NCBI RefSeq assembly: GCF_051622035.1
Contig: NC_135356.1
Location: 3,596,001 to 3,660,000, forward strand
Length of the DNA stretch: 64,000 bases
Direction of reading: 5' to 3'
Source: Arctopsyche grandis
Taxonomy: Eukaryota; Arthropoda; Insecta; Trichoptera; Hydropsychidae
The notes under the pieces are model-generated. The model searched no databases, was not told where the DNA came from, and saw nothing but the letters and a program-made list of their open reading frames with translations. How positions within the stretch are numbered: the stretch's first letter is position 1; each line of letters opens with the position of its first letter. Of the stretch, positions 13,602-24,489 are shown piece by piece. The translations under genes and the position numbers were made by a program.

Positions 13602-14153
13602 TCAAACACGTTTCGGGAGCTAGTTTTAATGATAATCAATCGCGATCCGATTCCAGAGCGTGTTCAAAATCAACTGAAGAAAAGTCCGAACGAACACAAT
13701 GATTTTATGAGTAAAGTTGTAAAATTGACATATTTTGGTCGCGTTCTATGATTTATTAATGGAAAGACGTTATACTTATGTTGAAAAAAAGGTGGACCCA
13801 TTATAAAACCGACATGCATGCTTTTGACTTTTATGACGGTCTGCAATGAAATAATTTTGGTCGGAGATTTCAATGCTATTCTCGAAAATAAATACAAAGT
13901 TGTAAACTTTAATTGGTTTTCACGCCTCATTTAATTTTGTGTTATTGTTTTAACGTTTAATATGTATGTACAAAAGTAGGAGAGAATTCTCAGATACATG
14001 TACATAACATAAAACGAGATGCGAATAGTTTGAAAAATAAAGTAGTGTTTAAAAAATTGTCACAAAAAAATTTACAGAAAAAGTTAAAAAATCAGTGAAA
14101 AAGACGCGCCCCCCCGCATTGCGGGGTCTGCGGGCGCGGTAGTAACGCCACTG

Positions 14154-14782
14154 CGTACAATTGAAACGGCTTTTGGGAGTTCAAACGGTTAAAGTTCATC
14201 GGAGAAGATGATTTAGCATAAGTGGATCAATCATGATGGTTTATCCGAATTATTGTTGTTATTATTGAAGAAAGAGATCGATGTCTCGTTGGATAATATA
14301 ATTGTTTGTTATCAAAAAAGAAAAATGTCTTGTTTGACAGTTTGAATTGTTATTATAGTTTGTTTTGACAGATGGAATTTTATTATTGTTATTCGTTTTG
14401 ACAGGTGAATGACTGTAATGACTGCTATTTTTATAATTTTGACGTTTATTTAATTAATTGTTTTTGCAGCACTTAATTTATCAGTCGCTCTCCCCCTATT
14501 TGATCACTGGGGAGGGGAGTGTTTCACTAGCACTTATTGGGAGCGGGGCCGATTTGGCTGAATCAGGCCATGGTCACTGCGTCTGCTCCCGGGAGGATGC
14601 GCGAGTGACTCTGCCCAGAGCCCACTCCGCCGTTGGTAGCCCGTCATCCTTGATTGGTCCCGACATATGTATGGGTCGATGTCCTCTCCTCCATTTGCTC
14701 ACTGACGGAAGTCTCTCTTGTGCGCGTGTGTGTGTGTGTGTGATCTGAACGCGTCCCCAACCAAGCCAAAGCCGAACCCACC
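14154..14782. other. 5' flank of the ALYREF gene; probable promoter region
   Basis: The left part contains three spaced copies of a TTTGACAG motif (near 14330, 14370, 14398) in T-rich DNA. From about 14470 the GC content rises and a GT microsatellite (14722-14741) lies just before the gene. No TATA box is evident. The GC-rich part probably holds the promoter and 5' UTR. Confidence 0.4.
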
Positions 14783-15523
14783 ATGGTGTACAGAATCGAC
14801 ATGAGTCTGGACGACATCATCAGGTCGTCGAAGCGCGGCAGGCGAGGGGCGGGAGGAGGAGGAGGAGGAGGAGGAGGAGGGGGAGGGCGAGGGCGAGTGC
14901 GAGCCGGCGGCATCCAACGCAACCAGCGCAAGTCACTCGCCTACACCAGGGGCGATGTCAACGGCGCATGGAAGCACGACATGTACGACTTTGGCATAAA
15001 GAAAGCGGCGACAGACTTAAACTCGACCACTTCCACCAAGCTGCTCGTGTCCAATCTCGACTTTGGCGTGTCCGAGTCGGACATACAGGAGCTGTTCGGC
15101 GAGTTTGGCGTGCTGCGCCGCACGTCCATGCACTACGACCGATCTGGACGATCGTTGGGTACCGCTAATGTTGTTTTCGAACGACGTGCGGATGCTGTGA
15201 AAGCGATCAAGGAATACAACGGTGTGCCGCTCGACGGCCGCGCCATGAACATTCAGTTGGTGACGTCAGACATCGCGGAAGCCCTGGGAGGCGGCCGCCG
15301 AGGGGGCGCAGCAAATCGTCAAGGCGCCGTTGTTGACAGAAATGCCCGAGCAGCACTTCCACAGCAACGCTCAAGACAGAGTCGCGGTGCTGGTGCTGGT
15401 GCTGGAAGACAAAGAAGAGGAGGTGGTCGGCGCGGTGGTGGACGTGGTGGCCGACAACGTCCACCCCCACCCACCGTCGAACAGTTGGATGCGGAACTCG
15501 AAGCCTACACCTTAAGGAAATAA
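14783..15523 (+). CDS. Ref1: ALYREF/REF family mRNA export adaptor
   Basis: The 246-residue protein is intact and intronless. The start is fixed by a strong context (CCACCATGG) and by the family N-terminus: residues 7-16 ([10 protein letters not shown]) form the N-terminal UAP56/Sub2-binding motif. Next come a Gly/Arg-rich RNA-binding stretch with about 12 consecutive Gly (24-40), the conserved WKHDMYD block (63-69), and one RRM (about 84-163) with RNP2 LLVSNL (87-92) and RNP1 GTANVVF (126-132). A second RGG-rich region (168-226) and a C-terminal UAP56-binding motif ([16 protein letters not shown], 231-246) follow. Known family members act in the nucleus as TREX-complex adaptors, linking UAP56 and spliced mRNA to the NXF1 exporter. 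The high GC differs sharply from the surroundings. An AATAAA overlaps the stop codon. Confidence 0.96.
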   Translation: MVYRIDMSLDDIIRSSKRGRRGAGGGGGGGGGGGGRGRVRAGGIQRNQRKSLAYTRGDVNGAWKHDMYDFGIKKAATDLNSTTSTKLLVSNLDFGVSESDIQELFGEFGVLRRTSMHYDRSGRSLGTANVVFERRADAVKAIKEYNGVPLDGRAMNIQLVTSDIAEALGGGRRGGAANRQGAVVDRNARAALPQQRSRQSRGAGAGAGRQRRGGGRRGGGRGGRQRPPPPTVEQLDAELEAYTLRK

Positions 15524-15534
15524 AGTGATCTTTT

Positions 15535-15586
15535 GATGATGATGATGATGATGATGTGATCTCGTATGCAAATAAGACACGTTGAA

Positions 15587-15618
<32 letters not shown>
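15535..15618. repeat. GAT and TA microsatellites in the ALYREF 3' region
   Basis: A (GAT)n run at 15535-15556 starts a few bases after the stop codon of the ALYREF gene. A (TA)n run follows at 15590-15618. Both probably lie in the 3' UTR. Confidence 0.85.
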
Positions 15619-15622
<4 letters not shown>

Positions 15623-15647
15623 TACTCAGTTGAGTAGTACTATTTAT

Positions 15648-15885
15648 GTACACATCAACTTACCTTGGCAACACAAAATATCGTTATAATGTGAATATCC
15701 AAGAGCTATGTATTACGGGTGGCATACTCACAATCGGTCACTGATCACTGATCACTTTTTCATGATCTAGAAATAATGTGTGTGTCTATATGTGTCTGTC
15801 TGTCACTCCACTTTCAGGATATTTGTTGTGTATGCATGTCCGGGAAGCTTACTGTAAAAATATTAAACGTTAAGTAAAGAACGTA
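15648..15885 (+). mobile_element. Helitron-like repeat fragment
   Basis: Shares order and sequence with 44785-45330: an ATCAACTTACCTT start, the segment ending in TCATGATCTAGAAA, the TGTCTGTCTGTC run, and TGCATGTCCGGGAAGCTTAC. The right end with the CTAGT terminus is not preserved here. Confidence 0.55.
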
Positions 15886-15998
15886 TAAAAATATTTTTGT
15901 ATTTTTAAATTTTTATTTTATTGTTGTTTTTTTGTATATTTTATAAAAATTTTAATTACTTTATGTGAACGTTTATAATTGTAATTTGTAATTTGTAA

Positions 15999-16068
15999 TT
16001 GGCCAGGAAGGCGCATTGAGATTTACCTGTAAGGCCTTCCTGGTATATGTGTAAATAAAATTAAAAAA
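15999..16068 (+). repeat. SINE/LINE 3' tail with hairpin
   Basis: Contains GGCCAGGAAGGC and GCCTTCCTGG, which can pair, followed by TATATGTGTAAATAAAATTAAAA, an A-rich tail. The same tail ends the SINE at 56409-56842 on the other strand. Only the 3' end is visible here. Confidence 0.6.
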
Positions 16069-16087
16069 ATATATATATACAAATATA

Positions 16088-16808
16088 TAAAATATATATA
16101 TATATAATAAATTAAATTTCTCTCAACATATTTCTTTTATTACCAACAAAGCATTTAAATCTCTTGGATTCCTACTCCGCTCGACAAAACCCTTTAATGA
16201 TCCTTATGTACATACTTAAATTACTTTATTTTTCCTTTGTAAGGTCTTTATTTTCCCTTGAATTTGCCTCAATTATCTGGTCACCTTTTTATTTATCCCA
16301 TATTAATTGTATTTAGAAAGTTCAACTTAAATTTATTAAATCCTTACGCTACCTTTTTCCTACCTATACCCATTCTACTGTTTCCGACATTTTAAAAATC
16401 CTTTCTTTTAACAATCTTTCTGTCAGGCGACGACATACTGATGCTATATTCTTCTTTAAGCTCATAAATGGTTTCCTTGATTGTTCTGATTTACCGAATA
16501 AGGTTAATTTCAGAATCCCAGTTCGGTACTCTAGACGCGTTGCACTCTTTTCACTTGATCCTTTCAATACTAATTCCCAAAAATATTCTTATCTGCAGCG
16601 CGTTTATCGTATGTTTAACGGAGAGCTGAATGAGGTTGATCTGTTTGGTATTTCCCTACATCAATTCAGGTCTAACATCAAGAGAATCTTGACCGATTGA
16701 TTCATTTCTTCTCCTATTCTATTTTTCCAATATTTTTATACATATATACATATCTATGTGCATCCTGTTGTCTGTTGATTTTTCAATAAATAAAATAAAA
16801 ATAAATTA
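16088..16808 (+). mobile_element. 5'-truncated LINE (non-LTR), reverse-transcriptase C-terminal part
   Basis: The plus-strand reading contains NKAFKSLGFLLRST, LEFASIIWSP, VQLKFIKSLRYLFPTY and RRHTDAIFFFKLINGFLD. This is the C-terminal layout shared with the LINE at 21641-22935 (KILGFVIRNS, LEFGSIIWSP, VQRKFLRFLYLKT). It ends with a stop, a short 3' UTR and an A-rich tail near 16790-16808. One in-frame stop (TAG near 16314) interrupts it, so it is an inactive, truncated insertion of the same or a sister family. Confidence 0.8.
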
Positions 16809-17987
16809 AGGTAGCAATTAACAAATTTTACTTTAGTCAAATTTGTGATAGTTTTAATGACCATTAAAAATGTCTCATTTACATATACTTTTATAACTAT
16901 TATCCCAGTTGTATTAGAATATATGAGAAATAATTTTAATTTTAGTATTGTTTACTCGGGAAATTTCCACACGCATAGAATTCTAATTCTTTGAAATGTT
17001 CTTTCGCTTTCGACAGTATATTCGCATTAAGATGTAGGTTTGTAGCTTAAGAATGTTTTCCTTTATCTGTGTGTTCACCTACCGACGATTTATTCGGAAA
17101 GAACGAGTTTTCCCCACCTCAGCAATAGAAAATCCCACGTTTGACTCTCCCGCTTCGGTTATCTCGCAGTATCATTTGTCAGACGAATTATTTTCCATTC
17201 CCTTGTATTATACTATAGTAATCGCAAGAAAAAATTTCTACTACCAGTTGTCGGATTTCGTTCAAATTTTTTTATTTCTTAAATTCACTGTAAATATTAT
17301 ACACATTAAATATCAACCTTATCAACTATGAAGAAAATGTCCACTTGTGGCTTTCTTGACAGATTAGTCCAATTTTTTAAATCATATCTCTTGAATCGTT
17401 AACAGTTTGTTGTCTTTGGTACCTCTCGCTCCCATATCTATGTTGCTGGCGAGTTCAGAATACACCCGAGACCTAAGTTAATTGTTAACTTGGCTGTTTT
17501 TAACGAATTTTTGCCCAATCCAGTTGTGCAAGAAAATTTCACACAATCAAAAACAAAGCACCACTGGTATATTGAACTCGCAGCTTTATTCTATAATTTG
17601 TCTTACCCGTCTTAAGCTGGTTCCTTTGCCATTGACAAATCCCGCTTAACCAACAAAAAGTTCTTTGAAGAAAACGGAGAATAATTTATCGTGACGAGGG
17701 ATTATTTCGTCTTTGCGATAAAATATTTTGGATGTAAAATATCACTTAAATAAAAAAAACATAAAAAATTGCAAGAGGAAATATGTTATATCTATAAAAA
17801 CACATTAACCCACAATACTTTTTGGCGCACACGAATTGCGCGTGTTGATCCAAGAATAATTTGAAAGCAATCTAAATCTAGAAAAATCCTTTAATTGAAA
17901 CATCCAACATAGAAATTGCTTCGGCAACAATTGTTTACCATTTGAGACGGACATTACAATTGTTTATCATTTTTGACACGGACACTT
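16809..17987. other. Intergenic stretch with a dispersed repeat fragment
   Basis: AT-rich with no gene. The part at about 17230-17330 (TTGTCGGATTTCGTTCAAA, then ATACACATTAAATATCAA) matches fragments near 32580-32660, 35040-35130 and 45770-45830, members of a scattered repeat family with a CTTCCGGTT motif. Confidence 0.5.
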
Positions 17988-18718
17988 CTTACATTATTGA
18001 GCCAAAGCATTGACGTCAATCAAATTGTGCAAGAAGATATAGCAGGCAAAAATAGATGAATCGGCAAAATCGACAAAAGAATATTTACAAAGGGAAAAAA
18101 TATTTAAATAAAAAGACCTTTTTTAATACCAAATTATATTTCGATTAAATCTTCAAGTTACAGAATAGACTTTGCATATTTTAGATTTCATACTAAATAA
18201 CAAATAAATAAACTCACTTGTATCACTTATATAACTATAATAACAAATTCATATTCAATAATAGAAATCACAATATTTTCTTAAACAATATTCAATTAAC
18301 AAATATCACATTGAATTTATCAGTCTTATATTATATACATATGTATTATAGGAACAACTAACAAATAGTTAACACATGCACATTCTATAGAATGTACATA
18401 TAATAAAGGGGTGTACATATATCGAACACCATATTTGGTTGAAATAGGTATGTATGTGTTCTATTAACAACTATCACATTGGATCAGTCTTATTAATTGA
18501 AGATACTAATTACTTATTTAACATTTATATACATATATAAAGAATAAATATATATAAAGGCACATGACTTTGTTTTGCCAATCACAATATTCAATAGCTA
18601 CGCTATATAAGACTATATTAATGTAAAATACTAAATATTACAATGAGATGTTACCCAAAAGAGGTATCCATCATCAAACACAAAAGTTAAGTAGACGTTT
18701 TACTCTTCTAGTATCAGT
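17988..18718 (-). repeat. 3' flank of the left microexon gene; outer arm of the inverted duplication
   Basis: Reverse-complement similarity to 37758-41283. It holds one copy of the ~550-bp unit (GGTAACATCTCATT, then TATATAGCGTAGCTATTGAATATTGTGATTGG) that is repeated six times behind the right-hand gene. Then comes the outermost part (TTACAGAATAGACTTTG, GTGCAAGAAGATATAGCAGGC). Similarity stops abruptly at about 17988, matching about 41283 on the right, which marks the outer breakpoints. Confidence 0.8.
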
Positions 18719-18799
18719 CTAATTATTTGAACATCTTTTAAATCGAGGACGTCGGTTTGAAGAATATTTCCTATACATTTTTGACTGCCGAATCGCTAA
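18719..18799 (-). pseudogene. Decayed terminal exon of the left microexon gene
   Basis: Aligns with the last exon of the right gene (37670-37757): both read L-A-(M/I)-R-Q-S-K-(I/M), then a basic Arg-rich tail to a stop (TAG at 18721-18719). Relative to the right copy, one G is missing at the splice acceptor, so splicing here would shift the frame. The preceding exon (18911-18964) already has a stop, so this exon is probably untranslated. Confidence 0.6.
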
Positions 18800-18910
18800 C
18801 TTGGGAATTGGAGAATTGTTGGCGAAATCCCTAAACAAATAAAAGTAATTATTAATACAACAGATGATCAGTAATAATATGTACATAAGTTATAAATAAC
18901 CGCGACTTAC

Positions 18911-21900
18911 ATTTCTTAAAGCGTTGATGATCCGATACTCATCAGCTCCACATCGCTGTCACAGCTGAAATTGAAATGATTGCGATTGTTAGCATAACGT
19001 AACCAACAAGAATTGAAAATACCACAGGAATAATATGTAAAGATATGCGATTTTACCTTTTCGATGAACTCGCGTCCGAGGAGATGGACCTGAAAGTAAG
19101 GTTATTGTAATTATGAATATTGTCAAACATTGATAAATAATCATAATTGTACTGTAATTATTTATTTATTTAAAAGTTTCGGACCATTGTGGCATAAAAA
19201 AATAATAATAATAATAGATAGAACAAAAAGCAAAAGGAAAAAATACAAAAAAGAAGAAAAAAAACATACAATTATATAATATTAGAAACAACTTACATTT
19301 TGGTAGGCGACACTGAGCTCCGGCTCCTCATCTCAACATCGCTGAGTCTGAAATTTCAAAAGCGAATGCGATTATTAATATATCCAAGAATTGATAGTAA
19401 TACAGAAACAATATATGTATATGTATGTGACTTACTCGTTTGACGAAGATCCCGCCTCGGAGATGGACCTGAAAGAAAAGTGATTGTAATTATGAATATT
19501 GTAAATCATTGATAAATAATCATCCTTGTACTGTTCTGTACATTGAAACAACTTACATTTTTGTTGGCGATGCCGAGCGAACGCTCATCATTTCCACATC
19601 ACTTTCTGAGCTGAAATTGAAATTATTGCAATTAATAACATATCCAAGAATTGATAATAATACCGAAACAATATATACATAAATATATTTACTATAAATA
19701 TAGTCATAAGCCTATATAGGGTATAGATCAGCGGTTTCCAAACTGGGAGGCACCAAAACTTTTTAATAAAAAAATAATTTTCATACCATAATCTATAAAC
19801 TCCAAATAAATAAAACTTCATATCGTAGCTTAACAGTAAAAATTCAATGCATGAATGTTTATTTTTATTTTTCTTTCATTTTTATATATACATTTAATTA
19901 CTATAAAAAATTATCCGGAGAAGAAGTAAAAATCTTTTTATTGACCACTTGGATGGTTTAGTGCTGCATTTTTCCAATTATTTCAAAGACCTTGATTTCC
20001 CAAAGTTGTTGTGGATCCAGAATCAATTAATAACTACATTAAAGAAGAAGACGAATTCGAGCTGACAACCATCGAAAAAGAAAAATTGATAAAACTAAAC
20101 TTTGTGCCAATAAACAACAACATCCTTCGCATTTAATTTTGATGTGTTCTGAGATGTAGTTTAATTAGTAATTTAATATATAAATTTATGTTTATAGCCA
20201 AACATTTTTATTATTCTGTCATTAAAGGTTTATTATTTAAAACGTGTCTATATTATTATATCTATTGAAAAATAAAAGGTAGCATAAAGTTTGGAAACCG
20301 CTGGTATAGATAGAAGCATTATATAAAATATTATATAGAAACTGTCATCCATATAATAATAAAACATGGATAATATGTACATATATAAATAGATATGATT
20401 TACCATTTCGATGGGCCCGCGTCTGAGCAGATAGACCTGAAAGTAAAATGATTGTAATTATGAATATTGTCAATCGATGATAAATGATCATACTCATACT
20501 GTAATTATAGAGAATCAACTTACATTCTGGATACCGGGTTCCTCATCTTAACGTCGCGATTGGACCTGAAATTTAAAAGCGATTGCGATTATTTACATAT
20601 GCAGGAGTTTATAAGCAGCAAGTTTATGTGATTTACTATAAATAATCATACGTATAGTAAAATATAAGTTAAAACTTACGCTCTGTATAAAGTGCTCGGG
20701 GTTTGACTAACCTCGGAATCGCTATCCGAGCTGAAATTGAAATTATTGCGATTATTTACATATATCCAGGAAGTGATAATAATACAGAAACAATATATAA
20801 TATATAAATAAATGTGATTTACTATAAATAATCATACTTAAAACTTACGTTTCGTATAAAATAGTTGAGGCTTGACATAGGCCGGAATCGCGGTCATTAT
20901 CCGAGCTGAAATTGAAATTATTGTGATTAATAACATATCCAAGAATTGATAATAATACAGAAACAATATATAAATATATGTATGTGATGTAATATAAATA
21001 ATTATAGGTCTATATTGTATAAAGGGTTAAAACTTACTTTCCGCGTACCGTTGCGAGCGAGCTCCGTTCGGAATCGCTGTCTGATCTGAAATTGAAATTA
21101 TTGCGATTAATAATATATATTTAAGAATTGATAATAATACAGAAACAACATATAAATATATGTATGTGATTTAATATAAATAATTATAGGTATACATATA
21201 TGTAATATAAAGGGTTAAAACTTACGTTCCGCGCAGCGTAGCGATCGAGCCCTCTCCAGAATCGTTATCAGAGCTGAAATTGAAATTATTGTTATTAATA
21301 ACATATCCAAAGATTGATAATAATACAGAAACAATATATAACTTTATGTTTGTGATTTAATATAAATAAATAATTATAGGTATAATATATACAGGGTTAA
21401 AACTTACGTTCCGCGTACCGTAGCGAGCGAGCTCCGTTCGGAATCGCTGTCTGAGCTGAAATTGAAATTATTGCGATTAATAATATATATATATTTAAGA
21501 ATTGATAATAATACAGATATTATGTATATAAGCAGTCAACACTTACGTTTCGCATGGTGTAGTTGGTCGGCGATTTTCTTCATCATCGCTATCCGAGCCA
21601 AAATTGAAATTATTGTGATTAATAACATACATATACATATATTTTATTTTATTTTATTTTAAAAAATCAATACCACAGAGACTTGACAGGTTGCCCCAAA
21701 GCGTCAATGTGATTTTAATACAAATAATAAAAATCATAAAAATTACAAAAAAAACATCATAAAAAAAATAATAAAAATCATAAATAAAAAAAAACATAAG
21801 AAAATAATAAAAATCATAAATAAAAAAAAACATCATAAAAAAATAATAAAAATCAAGTAAAAAATATGTACACAAAATAAAAACAAAGAAATAAGATTGA

Positions 21901-24489
21901 AAAATTTATATCGTGCTATTTAGGATGTGTTCCACCAACTCAACATAACTGGCATCGAATAGGTCCAAGTAATGTGCCAGTAAGTTAAGGAGTCGAACAG
22001 CTCTCGAGAGGGGGGAGTTCATGAGCACGTTTGATTTAGCCCTAATTGGCAAAAATATATCATGTTTTCTTAAAACTCTACGATTTTCCGGGGCCCAGAA
22101 TTTTAGTTTCTCCAGGATAGTGGGATTGTGAATCTCTCCTCTAAGTAATTTTACGAAATGTTTCCCAAGAAATAAATCTCTTCTCTTTGCCAGGGAGTTG
22201 AAACCCAAAGATCCCAAGACAAAGGCACTAGGGAACAGATATGGATAAAATCCAAATGTCTTCAGATATAAAAATCTAAGGAATTTCCTTTGGACTCGTT
22301 CCAACATTAGAGAGTAACGAAGTTGATAGGGAGACCATATAATGGAGCCAAACTCGAGCACACTGCGAACTAATGTACAATATAAGAGACGAATGGCAGT
22401 GAGCCCTAGTTCGGACGAATTACGGATTACGAATCCAAGGATTTTTGTTGCCCTATCACAGATATTCTCAATGTGAATGTTGAAACTCCAACTATTTTCG
22501 AAGACTATTCCCAGATCAGATATAAATAATTCTCTCTGAAGAAGAGAATCATGAAATTTATACGGATATTTAATAGGAGAACGAGAACGAGAGTAAGAAA
22601 TGACCCGACACTTTAGGATATTGAAGGGAAGTTTATTAACATTAGCCCATTCATAAATAGAATTCAAATCCTCTTGCAAATAAAGAGCGTCAGGTAAATC
22701 AATTATTCTCTTATAGATTTTTAAGTCATCCGCATATAATAAAAATTTAGAATGGTGAATAGAAGATTGAATATCGTTGATAAATATTAGGAATAATAAA
22801 GGGCCAAGATTTGATCCTTGGGGAATCCCAGTAGTGGCAACATACTCATAAGAAAAGCAACTCCCAAACTTAACGAATTGACGTCGATCCTGTAAATAAG
22901 AAATAAAAAGACCAACAAGATTATAAGTAAATCCAATAATATATGTACAAGAATTGATAATAATACAGAAACAATATATAAATATATGTGGGATTTACTA
23001 TAAATAATCATAAGCATAAAAGCATTATACATACGTATGTACATATGTATATGTAATGTAATAGATTACATACACACATAATATCATTACAATCAATGTT
23101 GTCGAGTCGAGTCGTGAAAAATCTCACTCTGAATGTTAAAAATCGTTATATGAAGAAACATCCAACAATGAATTGTAATCGATATGTATTTCATATGGAA
23201 ACGTTTCGGTCGATTTCACAACATTGATTACAATAATAATATTATAGTTAAAAATACATAAAAAGCAAGCATTCCAGTTTTAGACGTTTCGTCAATATGC
23301 ATATTGTTCAATTTCAAGTCAGTGGGAAGAACAAGGGAAGCAACAAATCAATGGATGAAAGCAATGGATTCAGGATTCCTTGAAATTATACATATGTATG
23401 TATGTATGTATGTATATTGCATGTCAACACGTCGCTTGATGTAAGCGCACAAAATAATAAATAATCAATCAAAAAATAGTATACGTAAGCTATTTGTTAG
23501 CAGTTAGCACGACCATCTGAAGTCGCACAAGCAAGTCCGCAAAAGCTTTCGCTAAACACTACATACATACATACATGTACTTAGGTGCATGTAAATTATG
23601 AAAAGAATTTTCAGAAAGCATGTGCAAAATACAAAATTTAAATATATATACCTAGGATGCCAATGGAAGCCTCGATCGTATAAAACAGCACAAGAAATTG
23701 TATACGATCATTTCGACCGTACATATAATTACTTGTGAATTATTTTATAGAATCATAAATTCAATCAGCATTTTTATTTGAAGTTCATCTCGATCGATAT
23801 CTTGAATAAAAAAAAAAAAGTCAAATTTTGAAAAATCTAATATAAAATTGGAATTATTTTCGAAAAAAGTGTAGCTCTGTAGAGGCTGCTGCTGGTATTA
23901 AAAATTGGTAAATATATTTGAAACACCGAAAACAATCATGAAAATGGTCTGGATATTGCGTTTATCCGAAACATTGCGTCAGTCTGAAAAATCATCCTGC
24001 ACTTACATATGTACATATGAGAGTACAACTTCCATATAATACACTTTCGATATATGTACATATGTACATATGTAATGAAATGAAACACGTTTCAAACAGA
24101 TTTACACTTTTAAATATATCATTATAACTACATATGTAGAGGCCGGAATCTGAAGGGGCTGTTTATTGTTCAAAGATTGTAAATGCATTGTTAAAGGTTT
24201 GCCGAACCTTTTTTACAAAGCATTTACAACAATTGAACAATAGGCGGCCGGCACGTTTCCGGCCCCTAATTATAACACACATTTGTACGTAATATTAAAT
24301 AGTATTATTTTACCTATTAGAGACTCTCATACGTTTAGCCCTTTTATGATTAAACGTATAAGAGTCTGGCAATGACTCGTCATCCGTCGAGACTTCATGC
24401 TCCGTCAACATTTCTCGATCCGTTGGCGTTTCAGCATCGGAAGCCATTTCGGTATCTGACGACGGTTCGGAGTCGTATGGTGAATACAT
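18911..24489 (-). CDS. Left microexon gene, Ser/Asp/Glu-rich protein, unknown family; possibly decaying
   Basis: Minus-strand exons in transcript order: 24489(ATG)-24314, 21455-21408, 21273-21226, 21085-21038, 20905-20849, 20730-20680, 20565-20524, 20436-20404, 19610-19557, 19468-19436, 19347-19297, 19089-19057, 18964-18911. Each has an AG acceptor and a GT donor, and every junction splits a codon after base 2. Joined this way the frame stays open for 12 exons and meets TAA in the last. Motifs repeat: SDSDSE-type exons first, then S-(E/S)-SDVEMMS...SPTKM exons alternating with 33-base MSIS-type exons. The protein is highly acidic, Ser-rich (casein kinase 2-like sites) and without signal peptide or membrane segment. 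The first exon (SEPSSDTEMASDAETPTDRE) shows no similarity to the right gene's first exon, so the true 5' end is uncertain. The large first intron contains a LINE, another intron a hAT. Confidence 0.6.
19729..20303 (+). mobile_element. hAT-type deletion derivative, 575 bp, in an intron of the left microexon gene
   Basis: The ends read CAGCGGTTTCCAAACT and AGTTTGGAAACCGCTG (perfect inverted repeat), flanked by the 8-bp duplication GTATAGAT (19721-19728 and 20304-20311). Inside, about 19990-20135, a plus-strand tail reads FPKVVVDPESINNYIKEEDE then FELTTIEKEKLIKLNFVP to a stop, resembling the C-terminus of ZBED5-like hAT transposases. Perfect ends and duplication suggest a fairly young insertion. 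It sits between two intact microexons. Confidence 0.9.
21038..21455 (-). repeat. Tandem exon-plus-intron units inside the left microexon gene
   Basis: Exons at 21408, 21226, 21038, 20849 and 20680 (lower ends) are spaced 169-189 bases apart. Each intron repeats the same blocks (ATTGATAATAATACAGAAAC, then ATAAATAATTATAGGT, then GGGTTAAAACTTAC on the plus strand). The gene grew by tandem duplication of whole exon-intron modules. Confidence 0.85.
21547..21597 (-). pseudogene. Dead microexon of the left gene (acceptor lost)
   Basis: This 51-base exon has an open phase-2 frame (SDSDDEENRRPTTPCET) and an intact GTAAG donor, but its acceptor reads TTTTGG instead of TTTCAG. It should be skipped, which leaves the frame intact because the exon is a multiple of three. 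The LINE insertion begins a few dozen bases upstream. Confidence 0.75.
21641..22935 (-). mobile_element. 5'-truncated LINE with intact reverse-transcriptase C-terminal half
   Basis: The minus-strand frame is open from about 22930 to 21906, roughly 340 residues. It carries GLFISYLQDRRQF, the GIPQGSNLGPLLFLIFIND block, the catalytic YADD (about 22737-22726), LEFGSIIWSPYQ and VQRKFLRFLYLKT. The stop is followed by a T-rich 3' UTR and an (AAAAT)n tail at about 21641-21661. The layout fits the Jockey/CR1 group of non-LTR elements. It interrupts an intron repeat unit of the left microexon gene (unit resumes at about 22945). The unbroken frame suggests a recent insertion, but the 5' half was never copied. 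Confidence 0.88.
22936..24137. other. Intron interior of the left microexon gene
   Basis: The first ~100 bases are the rest of the intron unit split by the LINE. The remainder is AT-rich with CATATGTATGTA-type repeats (e.g. 23393-23414). I looked for further microexons with CTTAC...CTGAAA borders and found none. Confidence 0.5.
24138..24267. mobile_element. Short hairpin MITE
   Basis: Ends AGAGGCCGGAA and TTCCGGCCCCT are inverted repeats. The centre holds TGTAAATGCATTG, AAAGGTTTGCCGAACCTTT and CATTTACAACA, which fold into a hairpin. Related cores lie at 44328-44470 and 51846-51985, with a shorter one near 51735. Confidence 0.75.

Larger units (their letters stand above)
9001..14153 (-). mobile_element. 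hAT element with ZMYM1/TTF-like transposase, carrying a nested hAT
   Basis: The ends are CAGTGGCGTAACGTG and GTAGTAACGCCACTG (imperfect inverted repeat). A 20-base C tract (9027-9046) follows the left end and a GC-rich stretch precedes the right end. The flanks (GTAGAGAC left, CGTACAAT right) do not form an 8-bp duplication, so one flank may have been deleted or rearranged. The transposase runs on the minus strand from 11695 to 9102 in several broken pieces, and a second hAT occupies 11813-13601. Confidence 0.85.

Noticed and set aside
14458-14748. Open frame of 96 codons upstream of the ALYREF gene
   Set aside because: It has no ATG at its start, runs into a GT repeat and resembles no family; it is probably 5' flank.
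15207-15653. 148-codon minus-strand frame across the ALYREF gene
   Set aside because: Antisense shadow of the GC-rich coding region and a TA repeat.
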